A stretch of DNA of 64,000 nt, taken from Longibaculum muris. GTDB lineage: Bacteria > Bacillota_I > Bacilli_A > Erysipelotrichales > Coprobacillaceae. The position numbers were made by a program, and so were the translations under genes. The stretch lies in contig NZ_SMCQ01000001.1 of NCBI RefSeq assembly GCF_004343035.1, positions 245,671 through 309,670 on the forward strand, given 5' to 3'. Positions 43,617-56,246 of this stretch are shown in pieces; the stretch's first letter is position 1, and every line of letters starts with the position of its first letter. Below the pieces are notes generated by a model. That model was not told the DNA's origin, did no database searches, and saw only the letters and a list, made by a program, of their open reading frames with translations.

Positions 43617-45300
43617 ATGCAAGATGATTACATAACAATTTTAACGAATGATTATTTGAAAAATAGTGGTATTGTTGGAATGATGACTTTATTAAAAAGT
43701 GATGATGCAGCAATAGAAGGACAGGAGTATTTCGTTGAAGGAAACAAATTGATCATTAAGAAGGACTATTTACTAAATGCTGATTTGACTCAATTATATT
43801 TTAACTGTATGATTGAACGTTTTGAAAAAGATACAACTATTTATAGAATTAATCAAAAAATTAAGAACATGCTTAATAATAAAGATAAAATAAGTGATCC
43901 AAGCTTTGAAAAAGTTGTTAAAGAAGATATTGTTTTTATTTCTGAAAAACTTGCTTCTGCTAGTTTTAAAACAGGAATAGATACTATTAAAGGCAAAGTA
44001 GAAGATATTCAAATTTATTATGATGTTATAAATAAGTCATTTAAAAATCAACCAATTGATAATGAGTTACTTAATCAATTAAAACAACTTCAAATGTTTT
44101 TAAGTAGTCCATTAGTAAATGAAACACTGTGTTTTAAAAATATCATTTATAAGTATATAAATAAATTTTGGAATAGAAGTTTTTTACTTAGAAATAATGC
44201 TAAAAAGGATATGAAAGAATGTTTTGAAAATGATTTTGTTGCTCCTTTGAAAGAATATTTAAAATTAGATAAAAGTAAAATGAAAGACCAATGTGTTGAT
44301 TGTGGTAATCCAATTAATAACAAGACAGGTGTTTCTATATCATTTATGAATGATTTTGCTGATGATCTTGTGAGAAAAAGATCAGCATTATATAACTTCA
44401 ATGTTGATATGAATTTATGTCCAATATGTACATTTTTATATGCTTTAACACCATTAGGATTTATCAAATATCATAATGATTTTCTATTCTTTAATGATAA
44501 TAGTAGTATTCAAAAATTATGTAATTCAAATTCGTATGGTGGAAAGAATAATGAAGATGAAGTTAAAGAAAACTCTAAACTAGAGGGAAAATATTATAAG
44601 ATTTATCAATATATTGAAAATGCTATTCTATATTCAACAAAAGATAATATTAATCGTAATATTCAGGTTATTACAAGGAAAACACTAGATAATGGTGAAA
44701 TAAGATATGAATTTGATATTTTAGATGGATATTTAATTAAGACTTTAAATCATAAAAGAATCAAAAAAAATTTAGAATATTTTGCAACTGTTAATGTTAT
44801 TAAGATGAAGGATGAATATTTGAGTTTATTTAAAGAAGTTTTAATAAGATTTTTAAGCAAAAGGAACTTTTATGATTTGATTGATTTATTAATTAAGCGA
44901 AATCTAGAAAATTCTAATGATTATTATTTGATTGTTTATGCTAGAAAAGTTTTAGAAATTCAGTATTTAACGAATGGAGGTAAGAATATGAACTACGTAT
45001 ATTTTGCAACAAGAGATGGTAATGATTTAAGAAATAAACTATCTCAACTCAAAAAAGGAGATAATGTTGATGAAAGTTTTAGAGGAACAGTCTACCAATT
45101 AACAAATGCATTACGTGTAAATAATAAGAAAAGGTTTTTAGATATTATTATACGTTTATATACTACATTAGGGGCTCCAATCCCTCAAACGGTTTCTTCT
45201 ATTATATCTAATGAAAATGGAGAAGAAATTGCATATGCATTTTTACTTGGTTTAAAAGGTGCATTCTATGATTCAAAAAAAGAACAGGAGGATATAGCAG

Positions 45301-45308
<8 letters not shown>
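43617..45308 (+). CDS. cas8b: Type I-B CRISPR large subunit Cas8b (Cst1-like)
   Basis: Protein of 563 aa in the position of the Cascade large subunit, which recognises the PAM. A zinc-finger pair is visible in the middle: QCVDCGNPI (about residue 223) and NLCPICTFLYAL (about 265), typical of Cst1/Cas8b proteins of the Tneap form of type I-B. Otherwise the sequence is variable, as usual for Cas8. GAAAGGAGG precedes the start, and it overlaps cas7 by 8 bases. Confidence 0.85.
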
Positions 45309-46877
<1,569 letters not shown>

Positions 46878-46879
<2 letters not shown>

Positions 46880-46907
46880 GGTTTGGCTATATAGCCAAAC
46901 CCTTTTT
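46878..46907 (+). terminator. Perfect terminator hairpin inside the cas operon, between cas5 and cas3
   Basis: AGGGTTTGGCTAT (46878-46890) is exactly complementary to ATAGCCAAACCCT (46891-46903), followed by TTTTT. No other promoter is obvious before cas3, so it should act as a partial terminator lowering cas3-cas4-cas1-cas2 relative to the effector genes. Confidence 0.8.
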
Positions 46908-46922
46908 AAAGGAGAAGATAAG

Positions 46923-49091
46923 ATGACTTTTTATGCAAAATCTCATCCACTTATGACATTGGATGAACATACTCAAATGGTAGAAAAGAAATATGATGAT
47001 TTATTGGAAACAATGAGATTATATTTTAGTAATGATGAAATTAAAATGATTAAAATAGCATGTCATTACCATGATATAGGCAAAATTAATCAAATTTTTC
47101 AAGAAAAATTACAAGGAAAAATAAATAAAAATAATGAAGAAATACCTCATGGTTATCTAAGTATTTTATTGTTAAATTATGAAAATATGATAAAAATACT
47201 AAATAATAAAGAATGTTTTGAAATAGTTTTAAATGCTATTTTTTATCATCATAAACGGAATGATCAAGAAAATGAAAAAATCGAGAAATTTGCTAAAAAT
47301 TATTTCCAAAAAAATATAAATCAATATTATGGAAAAGAAATTGAATTAGAATTAGAGAACTTACAAGAAATTTATAATCATTACAAGAAACCTTTTATGG
47401 ATAATGATTTCTGGTATCAATATGTGATTGTAAAAGGTATTCTTAATAAATGTGATTGGTGTGCTAGTGCAAGCATTGATGAGGAAATTCCAATAGAAGT
47501 AAAAGGTGAGGAATCAATCAATAATAAAATAGTAGAGCGTTTTCATTCGTTAAAACCTCTTCAACAGTTTATGAAAGAACACCGTAATGATAATGTTGCT
47601 TTAATTGCTAGTACTGGAGGCGGAAAGACTGAAGGGGCTTTGCTATGGTTAAATGATGAAAAAGGTTTTTTTACACTACCTATGAAAGTATCAGCGAATA
47701 GTATCTTTGAACGAATTAAAGAATTTTACTTAAGTAATGTTGCTATATTGCATAGTGATTGTTTTCGTTTTTATGAAGATGAAAAAAATATATACTTAGA
47801 TGAAATTGAACAAGCTGAACATGATAAATTGATAAACTATCAAATTGCTAAGAATTTATCTTATCCTTTAACAGTTTGTACAATTGATCAGATTTTTAAA
47901 TTTGCATATAAAACATTAGGAACTGAACATATTTTAGCAACAATGCGTTATAGTAAAGTTATTGTTGATGAATTACAATCATATTCTCCTGAGTTACTAG
48001 CGACAATTATTTATGGACTTCAATTAATTCATAAGATTGGAGGTAAATTTGCTATTATCACAGCAACCTTACCAAAATTTGTACTAGAAGATTTAAAAGA
48101 ATGTCATGTTCAATTTCAATCATTTCAACATGACATACCAGATAGACATAAAATAGAAATAATTGATAAAGATTTAAAAGAAGATGTAGAAAAAATTAAA
48201 GAAGTATCAAAACATAAAAAGGTTCTTATTATCTGTAATACAGTTGCAAAAGCTCAAGAAATATATCAGATGTTTCAGGATAATAAAACCAATGTTTATC
48301 TTCTTCATTCTCGTTTTTTAAAGAAAGATAGAGAACTTATTGAAAGAAAAGTTATCAATTTTTCAAATGGTAATGAAAATGGAATTTGTATCTCAACACA
48401 AATTGTGGAAGCAAGTTTAGATATTGATTTTGATGTGTTATATACATATATGTCTTCAGTAGATAGTCTTATTCAACGTATGGGAAGAATATATAGAAAT
48501 AGAAGAAACGATAGTCATGAAACAAATATTTATATTTATACTAAACGAGATGGAATTGGAGGTGTATATGATCCTGAAATATTTAAAGAATCTCTGCAAG
48601 CCATAAGGAAGTATAATCATCAGATATTCTTAGAAGAAGAAAAATTAAAATGTATTGATGAAGTTTATGATATTAAAGGAATTAAGGAACTTAATTATTA
48701 TAATAGATATAGAAAAAAACTCGAAAATTTGAAGGGAACTCGTCCTATGGAATATGATTCTAAAGATGCAAATGATAAATTTAGAGATATTCATAGTGTT
48801 AAATTGATACCTGATATTATTTTAAATAAACATTTAGATGAGATTATGCAAATAGTAGATGAATTAAAAGAAGGAAAGAATAAGAATAAGTTAGTATTTG
48901 CTTTGGATGAATATTGTATAAACTATAATTTGTATAAACCAATTTATAAATATGAATATATAGATCATCAAAGTTTTGTTGAAGGAGCACAGATATATTT
49001 AACACATTGTTTATATGATTTTGATGAATTTCTTTTACAAGGACAAGGTCTGATTATTGATAAAAAACAAGATGATGAACAGTTTGTTTAG
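46923..49091 (+). CDS. cas3: CRISPR-associated nuclease-helicase Cas3
   Basis: Protein of 722 aa that is recruited by Cascade to nick and unwind target DNA. The N-terminal HD nuclease shows HYHDIGK (His48-Asp51 region) and FYHHKR. The SF2 helicase shows Walker A STGGGKTEGALLW (near residue 230), DEAH-box variant VDELQSY (near 349), motif III TATLP, and motifs V-VI STQIVEASLDIDFDVL and QRMGRIYRNR. AAAGGAG precedes the ATG right after the intra-operon terminator. Confidence 0.95.
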   Translation: MTFYAKSHPLMTLDEHTQMVEKKYDDLLETMRLYFSNDEIKMIKIACHYHDIGKINQIFQEKLQGKINKNNEEIPHGYLSILLLNYENMIKILNNKECFEIVLNAIFYHHKRNDQENEKIEKFAKNYFQKNINQYYGKEIELELENLQEIYNHYKKPFMDNDFWYQYVIVKGILNKCDWCASASIDEEIPIEVKGEESINNKIVERFHSLKPLQQFMKEHRNDNVALIASTGGGKTEGALLWLNDEKGFFTLPMKVSANSIFERIKEFYLSNVAILHSDCFRFYEDEKNIYLDEIEQAEHDKLINYQIAKNLSYPLTVCTIDQIFKFAYKTLGTEHILATMRYSKVIVDELQSYSPELLATIIYGLQLIHKIGGKFAIITATLPKFVLEDLKECHVQFQSFQHDIPDRHKIEIIDKDLKEDVEKIKEVSKHKKVLIICNTVAKAQEIYQMFQDNKTNVYLLHSRFLKKDRELIERKVINFSNGNENGICISTQIVEASLDIDFDVLYTYMSSVDSLIQRMGRIYRNRRNDSHETNIYIYTKRDGIGGVYDPEIFKESLQAIRKYNHQIFLEEEKLKCIDEVYDIKGIKELNYYNRYRKKLENLKGTRPMEYDSKDANDKFRDIHSVKLIPDIILNKHLDEIMQIVDELKEGKNKNKLVFALDEYCINYNLYKPIYKYEYIDHQSFVEGAQIYLTHCLYDFDEFLLQGQGLIIDKKQDDEQFV

Positions 49092-49105
49092 GAGGTATGA
49101 TAATC

Positions 49106-49591
49106 TTGAAAGAAATATCTGGGACAATGTATTCATATAGTTATTTATGTGATAGAAAGTTGTGGCTTTATTCAAAAGATATAGTTATGGAACAAGAAAG
49201 TGAATATGTAAGTATGGGGAAGATTATTGATGAAGAAAGTTATAAAAGAGATAAAAAACATTTGTATCTAGATGATTTGGTTTGTATTGATATAGTACGA
49301 CAGAATGTTATATGTGAAGTTAAGAAAAGTTCTTCACAAAAACAAATGGCTATTCATCAATTGAAGTATTATTTATATTTGTTAAAGAAAAAAGGAATAA
49401 AAGCAAGTGGAGAATTACTTATACCAAAAGAAAATGTTAAAGAAAAAATTAATTTTGAGGATGATGATGTAAAGAATATCGAAAGACAATTAAATAGAAT
49501 AAGTGAAATATGTAGTCAACAAAGTCCACCAGAGATTATTAATAAAAAAATCTGTAAAAAATGCGCATATTTTGAATTGTGCTATATTTGA
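49106..49591 (+). CDS. cas4: CRISPR-associated exonuclease Cas4
   Basis: Protein of 161 aa used in spacer acquisition to trim and orient prespacers by PAM. TTG at 49106 is chosen because AGGAGG is one base from the ATG at 49097 but ten from the TTG, and KEISGTMYSYSYLCDRKLWLY is the usual beginning. RecB-type residues: VICEVKKSSSQ (Glu-x-Lys) and QLKYYLYLL. The 4Fe-4S ligands are the early Cys in YLCDRK and the late cluster ICKKCAYFELC. Confidence 0.9.
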   Translation: MKEISGTMYSYSYLCDRKLWLYSKDIVMEQESEYVSMGKIIDEESYKRDKKHLYLDDLVCIDIVRQNVICEVKKSSSQKQMAIHQLKYYLYLLKKKGIKASGELLIPKENVKEKINFEDDDVKNIERQLNRISEICSQQSPPEIINKKICKKCAYFELCYI

Positions 49592-49594
49592 CAA

Positions 49595-50587
49595 ATGCAA
49601 CAGTCATATTATATTTTTACAAGTGGTGAACTACATAGAAAAGACGATTCACTTATTTTAATAAATTCTGAAGGTAAAAAGTATATTCCAATTGAAAGAG
49701 TTTATGATATATATGTTTTTGCAACTTTAACTATCAATACCACTTTGCTATCATTTCTATCTCAAAAGAAAATTAGTATTCATTTTTATAATTATTATGA
49801 TTTTTATATAGGTTCATATTATCCAAAAGAAACATTAGTTTCAGGAAAATTATTAATTAACCAAGTAGAGAAATATCAAAATTATGAAGAACGTATGTTT
49901 ATAGCACAACAATTTATTGAAGCAGCAAGTTATAATATATTAAGAAATTTAAAATATTATAATAATCGAGAAAAAGATTTAACTAGCTATATAGATGAGA
50001 TTGAAGAATTAAGAAAACAAATATATTTAACATATGACATTAAACAGTTAATGGGCGTTGAAGGGAATATAAGAAAGTTATATTATAGTGCATGGCCTAT
50101 CATCATCAATCAGAAAATAGAATTTGAGAAACGTGTAAAAAGACCGCCAGATAATTTAATTAATACACTTATTTCTTTTATGAATTCAATTATTTATACA
50201 AAAACATTGTCTGAAATATATAAAACTCAATTAAATCCTACAATTAGCTATTTGCACGAACCGTCTGACAAAAGGTTTTCATTATGTTTAGATGTTTCAG
50301 AGGTATTTAAACCATTAATAGTTGATAGAACAATATTTTCTTTATTGAATAAAAATATGATTACAGAAAATGATTTCTATACTGATGATGGAGGATATTA
50401 TAGGATGAAAGAATCATCAATAAAAAAAGTGATGAAAGCTTTAGAAGAGACTTTGTCTAGAACAATCAAACATAAAGATTTAAATAGAGATGTATCTTAT
50501 AAACATCTTATCAGATTAGAATTATATAAATTAATTAAACATATAATAAATGAAAAAAATTATGAAGGATTTAAAATATGGTGGTAA
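49595..50587 (+). CDS. cas1: CRISPR integrase Cas1
   Basis: Protein of 330 aa, type I-B Cas1. Metal ligands are in GVEGNIRKLYYSAW (Glu), ISYLHEPSDKRFSLCLDVSEVFKPLIVDR (His and Asp). It integrates new spacers with Cas2. It starts 4 bases after the cas4 stop without a clear Shine-Dalgarno, so it probably depends on translational coupling. Confidence 0.95.
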   Translation: MQQSYYIFTSGELHRKDDSLILINSEGKKYIPIERVYDIYVFATLTINTTLLSFLSQKKISIHFYNYYDFYIGSYYPKETLVSGKLLINQVEKYQNYEERMFIAQQFIEAASYNILRNLKYYNNREKDLTSYIDEIEELRKQIYLTYDIKQLMGVEGNIRKLYYSAWPIIINQKIEFEKRVKRPPDNLINTLISFMNSIIYTKTLSEIYKTQLNPTISYLHEPSDKRFSLCLDVSEVFKPLIVDRTIFSLLNKNMITENDFYTDDGGYYRMKESSIKKVMKALEETLSRTIKHKDLNRDVSYKHLIRLELYKLIKHIINEKNYEGFKIWW

Positions 50588-50588
50588 T

Positions 50589-50867
50589 ATGTATCTAATA
50601 GTAGTATATGATATTAAGCAAGAGGGTAATTATTCTAAAAGGCAGAGATTTGTATTTAAAACGTGTAAAAAATACTTAAGACATATACAAAATTCAGTAT
50701 TTGAGGGTGAATTGGATAGAGCACAATATGCTGCATTAACTTTTGAATTAAAAAAATATTTAGAAAAAGATGTTGATTCATGTTTAGTATTTTCCGGAAG
50801 AAGCAATGTATGGATGAAAAAGGAGTTTATAACTAGAAAGCAAGACGAAGATGATCAGTTTTTGTAA
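50589..50867 (+). CDS. cas2: CRISPR-associated Cas2
   Basis: Protein of 92 aa from ATG 50589, two bases after the cas1 stop; the longer frame starts inside cas1. MYLIVVYDIKQEGNYSKRQRFVFKTCKKYLRHIQNSVFEGELDRAQY is the standard Cas2 ferredoxin fold with the conserved Asp in YDI. It bridges the two Cas1 dimers during integration. Last cas gene, directly before a hairpin and the leader of array 2. Confidence 0.95.
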   Translation: MYLIVVYDIKQEGNYSKRQRFVFKTCKKYLRHIQNSVFEGELDRAQYAALTFELKKYLEKDVDSCLVFSGRSNVWMKKEFITRKQDEDDQFL

Positions 50868-50880
50868 GAAATTAAAAATA

Positions 50881-50917
50881 GTCGAACTCCATTATGTAAA
50901 AAATATTGGAGTTCGAC
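50881..50917 (+). terminator. Hairpin after cas2
   Basis: GTCGAACTCCA (50881-50891) is exactly complementary to TGGAGTTCGAC (50907-50917). No T run follows, so it may be an mRNA 3' stabiliser or weak terminator rather than a strong stop. Confidence 0.45.
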
Positions 50918-50991
50918 AGGATATATTTCTATAAATAAAAAATATATTTTGTTTTTATCATTAAAATATGGATACTGTTGGAATAGAATGT

Positions 50992-51034
50992 TATAATGTA
51001 ATTGTTTCTTATCAATAATTTTGATATTTAACGG
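50992..51034 (+). promoter_or_regulatory. Leader of CRISPR array 2
   Basis: The 43 bases before the first repeat run from TATAAT through TAATTGTT and TTTGAT to AACGG and match the leader of array 1 in order and length. TATAAT is probably the -10 of the array promoter. Confidence 0.7.
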
Positions 51035-54000
51035 ATATATAATCTAACCAGAAATTGGAATGTAAACATAATAGAACCAACAATAATCGTTCCAATAAAC
51101 AAAATATATAATCTAACCAGAAATTGGAATGTAAACTACAATTCGAGGAATTAAACTAACACCAATCATAAATATATAATCTAACCAGAAATTGGAATGT
51201 AAACTATTTCTTACGAAACTCAGTAGCAAGCCAAGTCATGGATATATAATCTAACCAGAAATTGGAATGTAAACTTTAATGCGAGTATAGCGACTAGCAA
51301 GAGTCTTAACAATATATAATCTAACCAGAAATTGGAATGTAAACGCTCATAACTCTTTACACCATCAAAGTTAAACAAAAATATATAATCTAACCAGAAA
51401 TTGGAATGTAAACATTTAATGTAAGAGCCTGCCTAACAGCCTTAGGAAAGATATATAATCTAACCAGAAATTGGAATGTAAACTCATTAAAACCACCACC
51501 ACTATGCTCAACAAGTTCAATATATAATCTAACCAGAAATTGGAATGTAAACAAAAGACGCGTAACATTCTTATAGTTATACCAACATATATATAATCTA
51601 ACCAGAAATTGGAATGTAAACCCAAATGTAATATTTTTATTCCTAATTGACCTAAAATATATAATCTAACCAGAAATTGGAATGTAAACTTTAAGACGCG
51701 TCAAACGACCACCAAGAGTCTTTACATATATAATCTAACCAGAAATTGGAATGTAAACGTATCGTTTATAAGTTATTATAATTTCGAGGTTAGATATATA
51801 ATCTAACCAGAAATTGGAATGTAAAGAATAAATAAAAGAATGACACACAAAAGAAAATCGCAAATATATAATCTAACCAGAAATTGGAATGTAAAGAATC
51901 GTTCTAATACGGTGCGCAATCTGATTAATGCATATATAATCTAACCAGAAATTGGAATGTAAATCACAGAGATACCAGGAACGTCAGATATACTAAGACA
52001 ATATATAATCTAACCAGAAATTGGAATGTAAATAGTTTTGTCTATAAAGATAATAATATAGAACTTGTTATATATAATCTAACCAGAAATTGGAATGTAA
52101 ATTGTCCGCAAATAACAAATAATTTAGCCATAATATAAAATATATAATCTAACCAGAAATTGGAATGTAAATTACTGCATTACCTTCTTGAATATCTATC
52201 TTACCATCAATATATAATCTAACCAGAAATTGGAATGTAAATTCTTCAGCCTTATCAGAAGTCGAAGGAACAATTTCAATATATAATCTAACCAGAAATT
52301 GGAATGTAAATTATGAATACTTGCTATTTAACTGTTAATAATGTTTAAATATATAATCTAACCAGAAATTGGAATGTAAATTACAAATAGTAGAGCACTA
52401 GCGCAGAAAAGGGGTGCGATATATAATCTAACCAGAAATTGGAATGTAAATATAGAAAGTAATGGGGGAGGTAATAAAAATTGATTATAATATATAATCT
52501 AACCAGAAATTGGAATGTAAATTCTCACGATAGTTATTAGATTTAAGTCTCTTATTCTCATATATAATCTAACCAGAAATTGGAATGTAAATGAAAGCAA
52601 GACATGTATTCCCATACTCGTATTTTTCGATATATAATCTAACCAGAAATTGGAATGTAAATACTCCTCCCCGAGCGCTTAAAAGACAGACGCTTCGATA
52701 TATAATCTAACCAGAAATTGGAATGTAAATTATGAACTAATTGATGATTATATTCATAGTACAAAATATATAATCTAACCAGAAATTGGAATGTAAATGC
52801 TAACAACAGCAATAATATTTCTCTTTTAATCTTCATATATAATCTAACCAGAAATTGGAATGTAAATTATTCAGAATTATTAAATTTAGAAAAATCATCA
52901 TTAATATATAATCTAACCAGAAATTGGAATGTAAATTCTTGATTGACAATAGAAACAGTAAAATACAATGAGATATATAATCTAACCAGAAATTGGAATG
53001 TAAATGATAGTATTCTTTTGACATTAACGAAAGGAATTGAAATATATAATCTAACCAGAAATTGGAATGTAAATGTATTCTTTTTCTGAACCTTCACCAT
53101 TAAATGTTTTCATATATAATCTAACCAGAAATTGGAATGTAAATGAATTCCAAGTGCTTCTATTGTCTAAAACACCTTGCATATATAATCTAACCAGAAA
53201 TTGGAATGTAAATGAAGATGACCTCGTTAATGATCCGATGGGTGATGAGATATATAATCTAACCAGAAATTGGAATGTAAATAATGTTGGCACAACTCTA
53301 TAGCCATTTTCATTTTCGATATATAATCTAACCAGAAATTGGAATGTAAATCAGGAATTTCCTCAAAATACAAAGAAACACCATCCAAAATATATAATCT
53401 AACCAGAAATTGGAATGTAAATCTCTTAAAATCACTATTCATCAGCATGTTATCTCTTATATATAATCTAACCAGAAATTGGAATGTAAATAAAGTTGTT
53501 AATTGGAGACAGAAGCATAGACTCATTTATATATAATCTAACCAGAAATTGGAATGTAAATACGAGATTAAATCTAAAATAAACATTGAACATCTAGATA
53601 TATAATCTAACCAGAAATTGGAATGTAAATTTGTCTTAATTGCTCTTACTCCTGCGGCTTTACACCATATATAATCTAACCAGAAATTGGAATGTAAATA
53701 CAACATGGCTAAATGGTGAGCGTTGGAATGATGAAAATATATAATCTAACCAGAAATTGGAATGTAAATAGATGGAAATTGATGTTCTCATTCAAACATT
53801 TAAAAATATATAATCTAACCAGAAATTGGAATGTAAATTTATTCCAGTTGTTACTGTTATAGCATCACTCATTAATATATAATCTAACCAGAAATTGGAA
53901 TGTAAATGTGTGTGATTCGAGTTGGGAGGCTGTAAACGATTTAATATATAATCTAACTAGAAATTGGAATGTAAATTTCTTTTAAATCGGTGAGCAATCA

Positions 54001-55224
54001 ACTATAAAACGATATATAATCTAACCAGAAATTGGAATGTAAATATATTAGCGTAAATGAATATATTAATTCAAAAATGCCGTATATAATCTAACCAGAA
54101 ATTGGAATGTAAATCATAATCTTGAGCAAAAGATGAGACAAAATGACCAGGTATATAATCTAACCAGAAATTGGAATGTAAATATGGTATAGGCGTGATC
54201 CTCTACCCTGGAGGATTTGGTATATAATCTAACCAGAAATTGGAATGTAAATGTAGAAAGTTTTTCAAAAACAAAGGCACAACTTGTATGTATATAATCT
54301 AACCAGAAATTGGAATGTAAATTTTGCACATAGAGAAAGGAATTATCACGTCTAAATGGTATATAATCTAACCAGAAATTGGAATGTAAATTCAAGAAAA
54401 GTAACAGAATAATCATAATCAGGAACAGGTATATAATCTAACCAGAAATTGGAATGTAAATGATGGTAAAACATTAAAACAAATAGCAAATTATTTCCAG
54501 TATATAATCTAACCAGAAATTGGAATGTAAATCCAAAAGATACTGATTTAATGATATCTAATCCACCAGTATATAATCTAACCAGAAATTGGAATGTAAA
54601 TTATCATCAATTTGGCTATTACTCAAATGTTCAATAGGTATATAATCTAACCAGAAATTGGAATGTAAATTTGATGGATATGGTAAACAGTTTACAAATG
54701 CTAATAGTATATAATCTAACCAGAAATTGGAATGTAAATCCAACCGTTATCGCAACTCATCAATGGTCGTATGATGTATATAATCTAACCAAAAATTGGA
54801 ATGTAAATTCTAACATTCAAGATATTAAACTGAATGAAAATGAGTATATAATCTAACCAGAAATTGGAATGTAAATCTTTCAAAAACTGTAATATTACAG
54901 CATAAAGAAAAAGGTATATAATCTAACCAGAAATTGGAATGTAAATTTCGTTATCATGCGGAACGTCAAGGACGCTGAAAGCGTATATAATCTAACCAGA
55001 AATTGGAATGTAAATTTTTCAAGGGTTTATGTTACTAACGTGTTTCTATCAGTATATAACCTAACCAGAAATTGGAATGTAAATTGAATATATTACAAAT
55101 TCATATCATGTTAATGTAAGGTATATAATTTAACCAGAAATTGGAATGTAAATTAGTATCATATGGGATTAAATCGAAATATACATCTTGCGTATATAAT
55201 CTAACTAGAAATTAAAATGAGAAT
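51035..55224 (+). CRISPR. CRISPR array 2 (61 repeats, 60 spacers)
   Basis: Sixty-one copies of a 33-nt unit with about 34-38 nt spacers (unit length about 67-70). The repeat runs RTATATAATCTAACC then AGAAATTGGAATGTAAAY. Its 3' end matches that of array 1; both form a CCA/TGG stem. The last three copies are mutated (55052, 55121, 55192), marking the old end on the right; the leader is on the left next to cas2. The first base is A in repeats 1-44 and G in 45-61; the last base is C in 1-11, G in 12-13, T in 14-60. Several frames running through it are artefacts. Confidence 0.98.
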
Positions 55225-55260
55225 TTGTTTAACTGTCTTTTGAAATTGTAAACACGATGT

Positions 55261-55297
55261 AACTCAGTTACTTATTTAAGTAACTGGGTTTTCTTTT
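55261..55297 (+). terminator. Terminator after CRISPR array 2
   Basis: AACTCAGTTACTT pairs with AAGTAACTGGGTT around ATTT and is followed by TTCTTTT. Confidence 0.75.
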
Positions 55298-55350
55298 ATA
55301 GATTAATCCATTATATATGTTTATAATGCAAGTAGGGAGTGAGATAAAAG

Positions 55351-55773
55351 ATGAGAATAAAAGATAATGAAGATCTGTTAATTTTACAAATAGAATTTGA
55401 AACATATGAAGAAAAAGAAAAAGTCTTAACATTAATCAATACAATGAATACAAAAATTATTGGCTATAAAAGAGATAAAAAATATTTTATACAAATAGAA
55501 TCTATCTATTATATAGAATTAATCGATAAAAAAACATTCATCTATACAAAAGAAGAATGCTATGAATCACCATTATGGCTCTATCAAATAGAAGAACAAT
55601 TAGATCAACAATTTATCCGTGTCAATAAATCAACGATATTAAACATGAAATATATCAAAAGTTTAAAAGCAGATATTGGCTCAAGAATTATCGTCTATTT
55701 AGACAATCAAGATCAAGTTCTTGTATCAAGAACTTATGCTAAAGAATTTAAGAAAAGATTAGGAGGAGAATAG
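55351..55773 (+). CDS. LytTR DNA-binding regulator
   Basis: Protein of 140 aa without a receiver domain. Residues about 40-135 are a LytTR domain (KKYFIQIESIYYIELIDKKTFIYT; FIRVNKSTILNMKYIKSLKADIGSRIIVYL; VLVSRTYAKEFKKRL). It is the first gene of a compact four-gene operon with a DUF3021 membrane protein and an ABC exporter. In this common arrangement it autoregulates the operon. GGGAGTGAG lies before the ATG. Confidence 0.88.
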   Translation: MRIKDNEDLLILQIEFETYEEKEKVLTLINTMNTKIIGYKRDKKYFIQIESIYYIELIDKKTFIYTKEECYESPLWLYQIEEQLDQQFIRVNKSTILNMKYIKSLKADIGSRIIVYLDNQDQVLVSRTYAKEFKKRLGGE

Positions 55774-55774
55774 A

Positions 55775-56245
55775 ATGGAACAATTAATAGAAATTATGAT
55801 TAATATTATCAAAAAATCAGCACTGCCATTTATTGTTTCTACAATGCTACTTACAATTATAGGAAGTTTTATCGGAAAAGATATGTCCACAATATCTACA
55901 TTATGTACTCCTCAAGGAATTCCTTTTACAAGTTTATTTCAATTAATAGGATTAAGTATCATTATAGGAATTATTAATACTATCTTTGATTTATCAAATA
56001 CTTTAAAAAAAATAAGACTCATTTATCAAATCATTATACGTATTTTTTTCATCATTATCATTATTGTCATTTTTGTGAGTCTATTTGATTGGTTTCCATT
56101 TTATGATATTCATGCATGGCTTGGATTTTTCATCTCATTTGGTTTATGTTTTGGTATATCAATGTTGTTAAGTTTATATTTTACGCATAAAAAAGATCAA
56201 GAATATGAACAGTTATTAGAAAAATATAAAGAAAGAAGGCAATAA
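55775..56245 (+). CDS. DUF3021 family membrane protein
   Basis: Protein of 156 aa with four hydrophobic segments (about residues 13-33, 45-65, 85-107, 114-140) and a charged tail (KKDQEYEQLLEKYKERRQ). DUF3021 proteins nearly always follow a small LytTR regulator and probably hold or sense for it at the membrane. It starts two bases after the lytTR gene; AGGAGGAG lies at the end of that gene. Confidence 0.8.
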   Translation: MEQLIEIMINIIKKSALPFIVSTMLLTIIGSFIGKDMSTISTLCTPQGIPFTSLFQLIGLSIIIGIINTIFDLSNTLKKIRLIYQIIIRIFFIIIIIVIFVSLFDWFPFYDIHAWLGFFISFGLCFGISMLLSLYFTHKKDQEYEQLLEKYKERRQ

Positions 56246-56246
56246 A

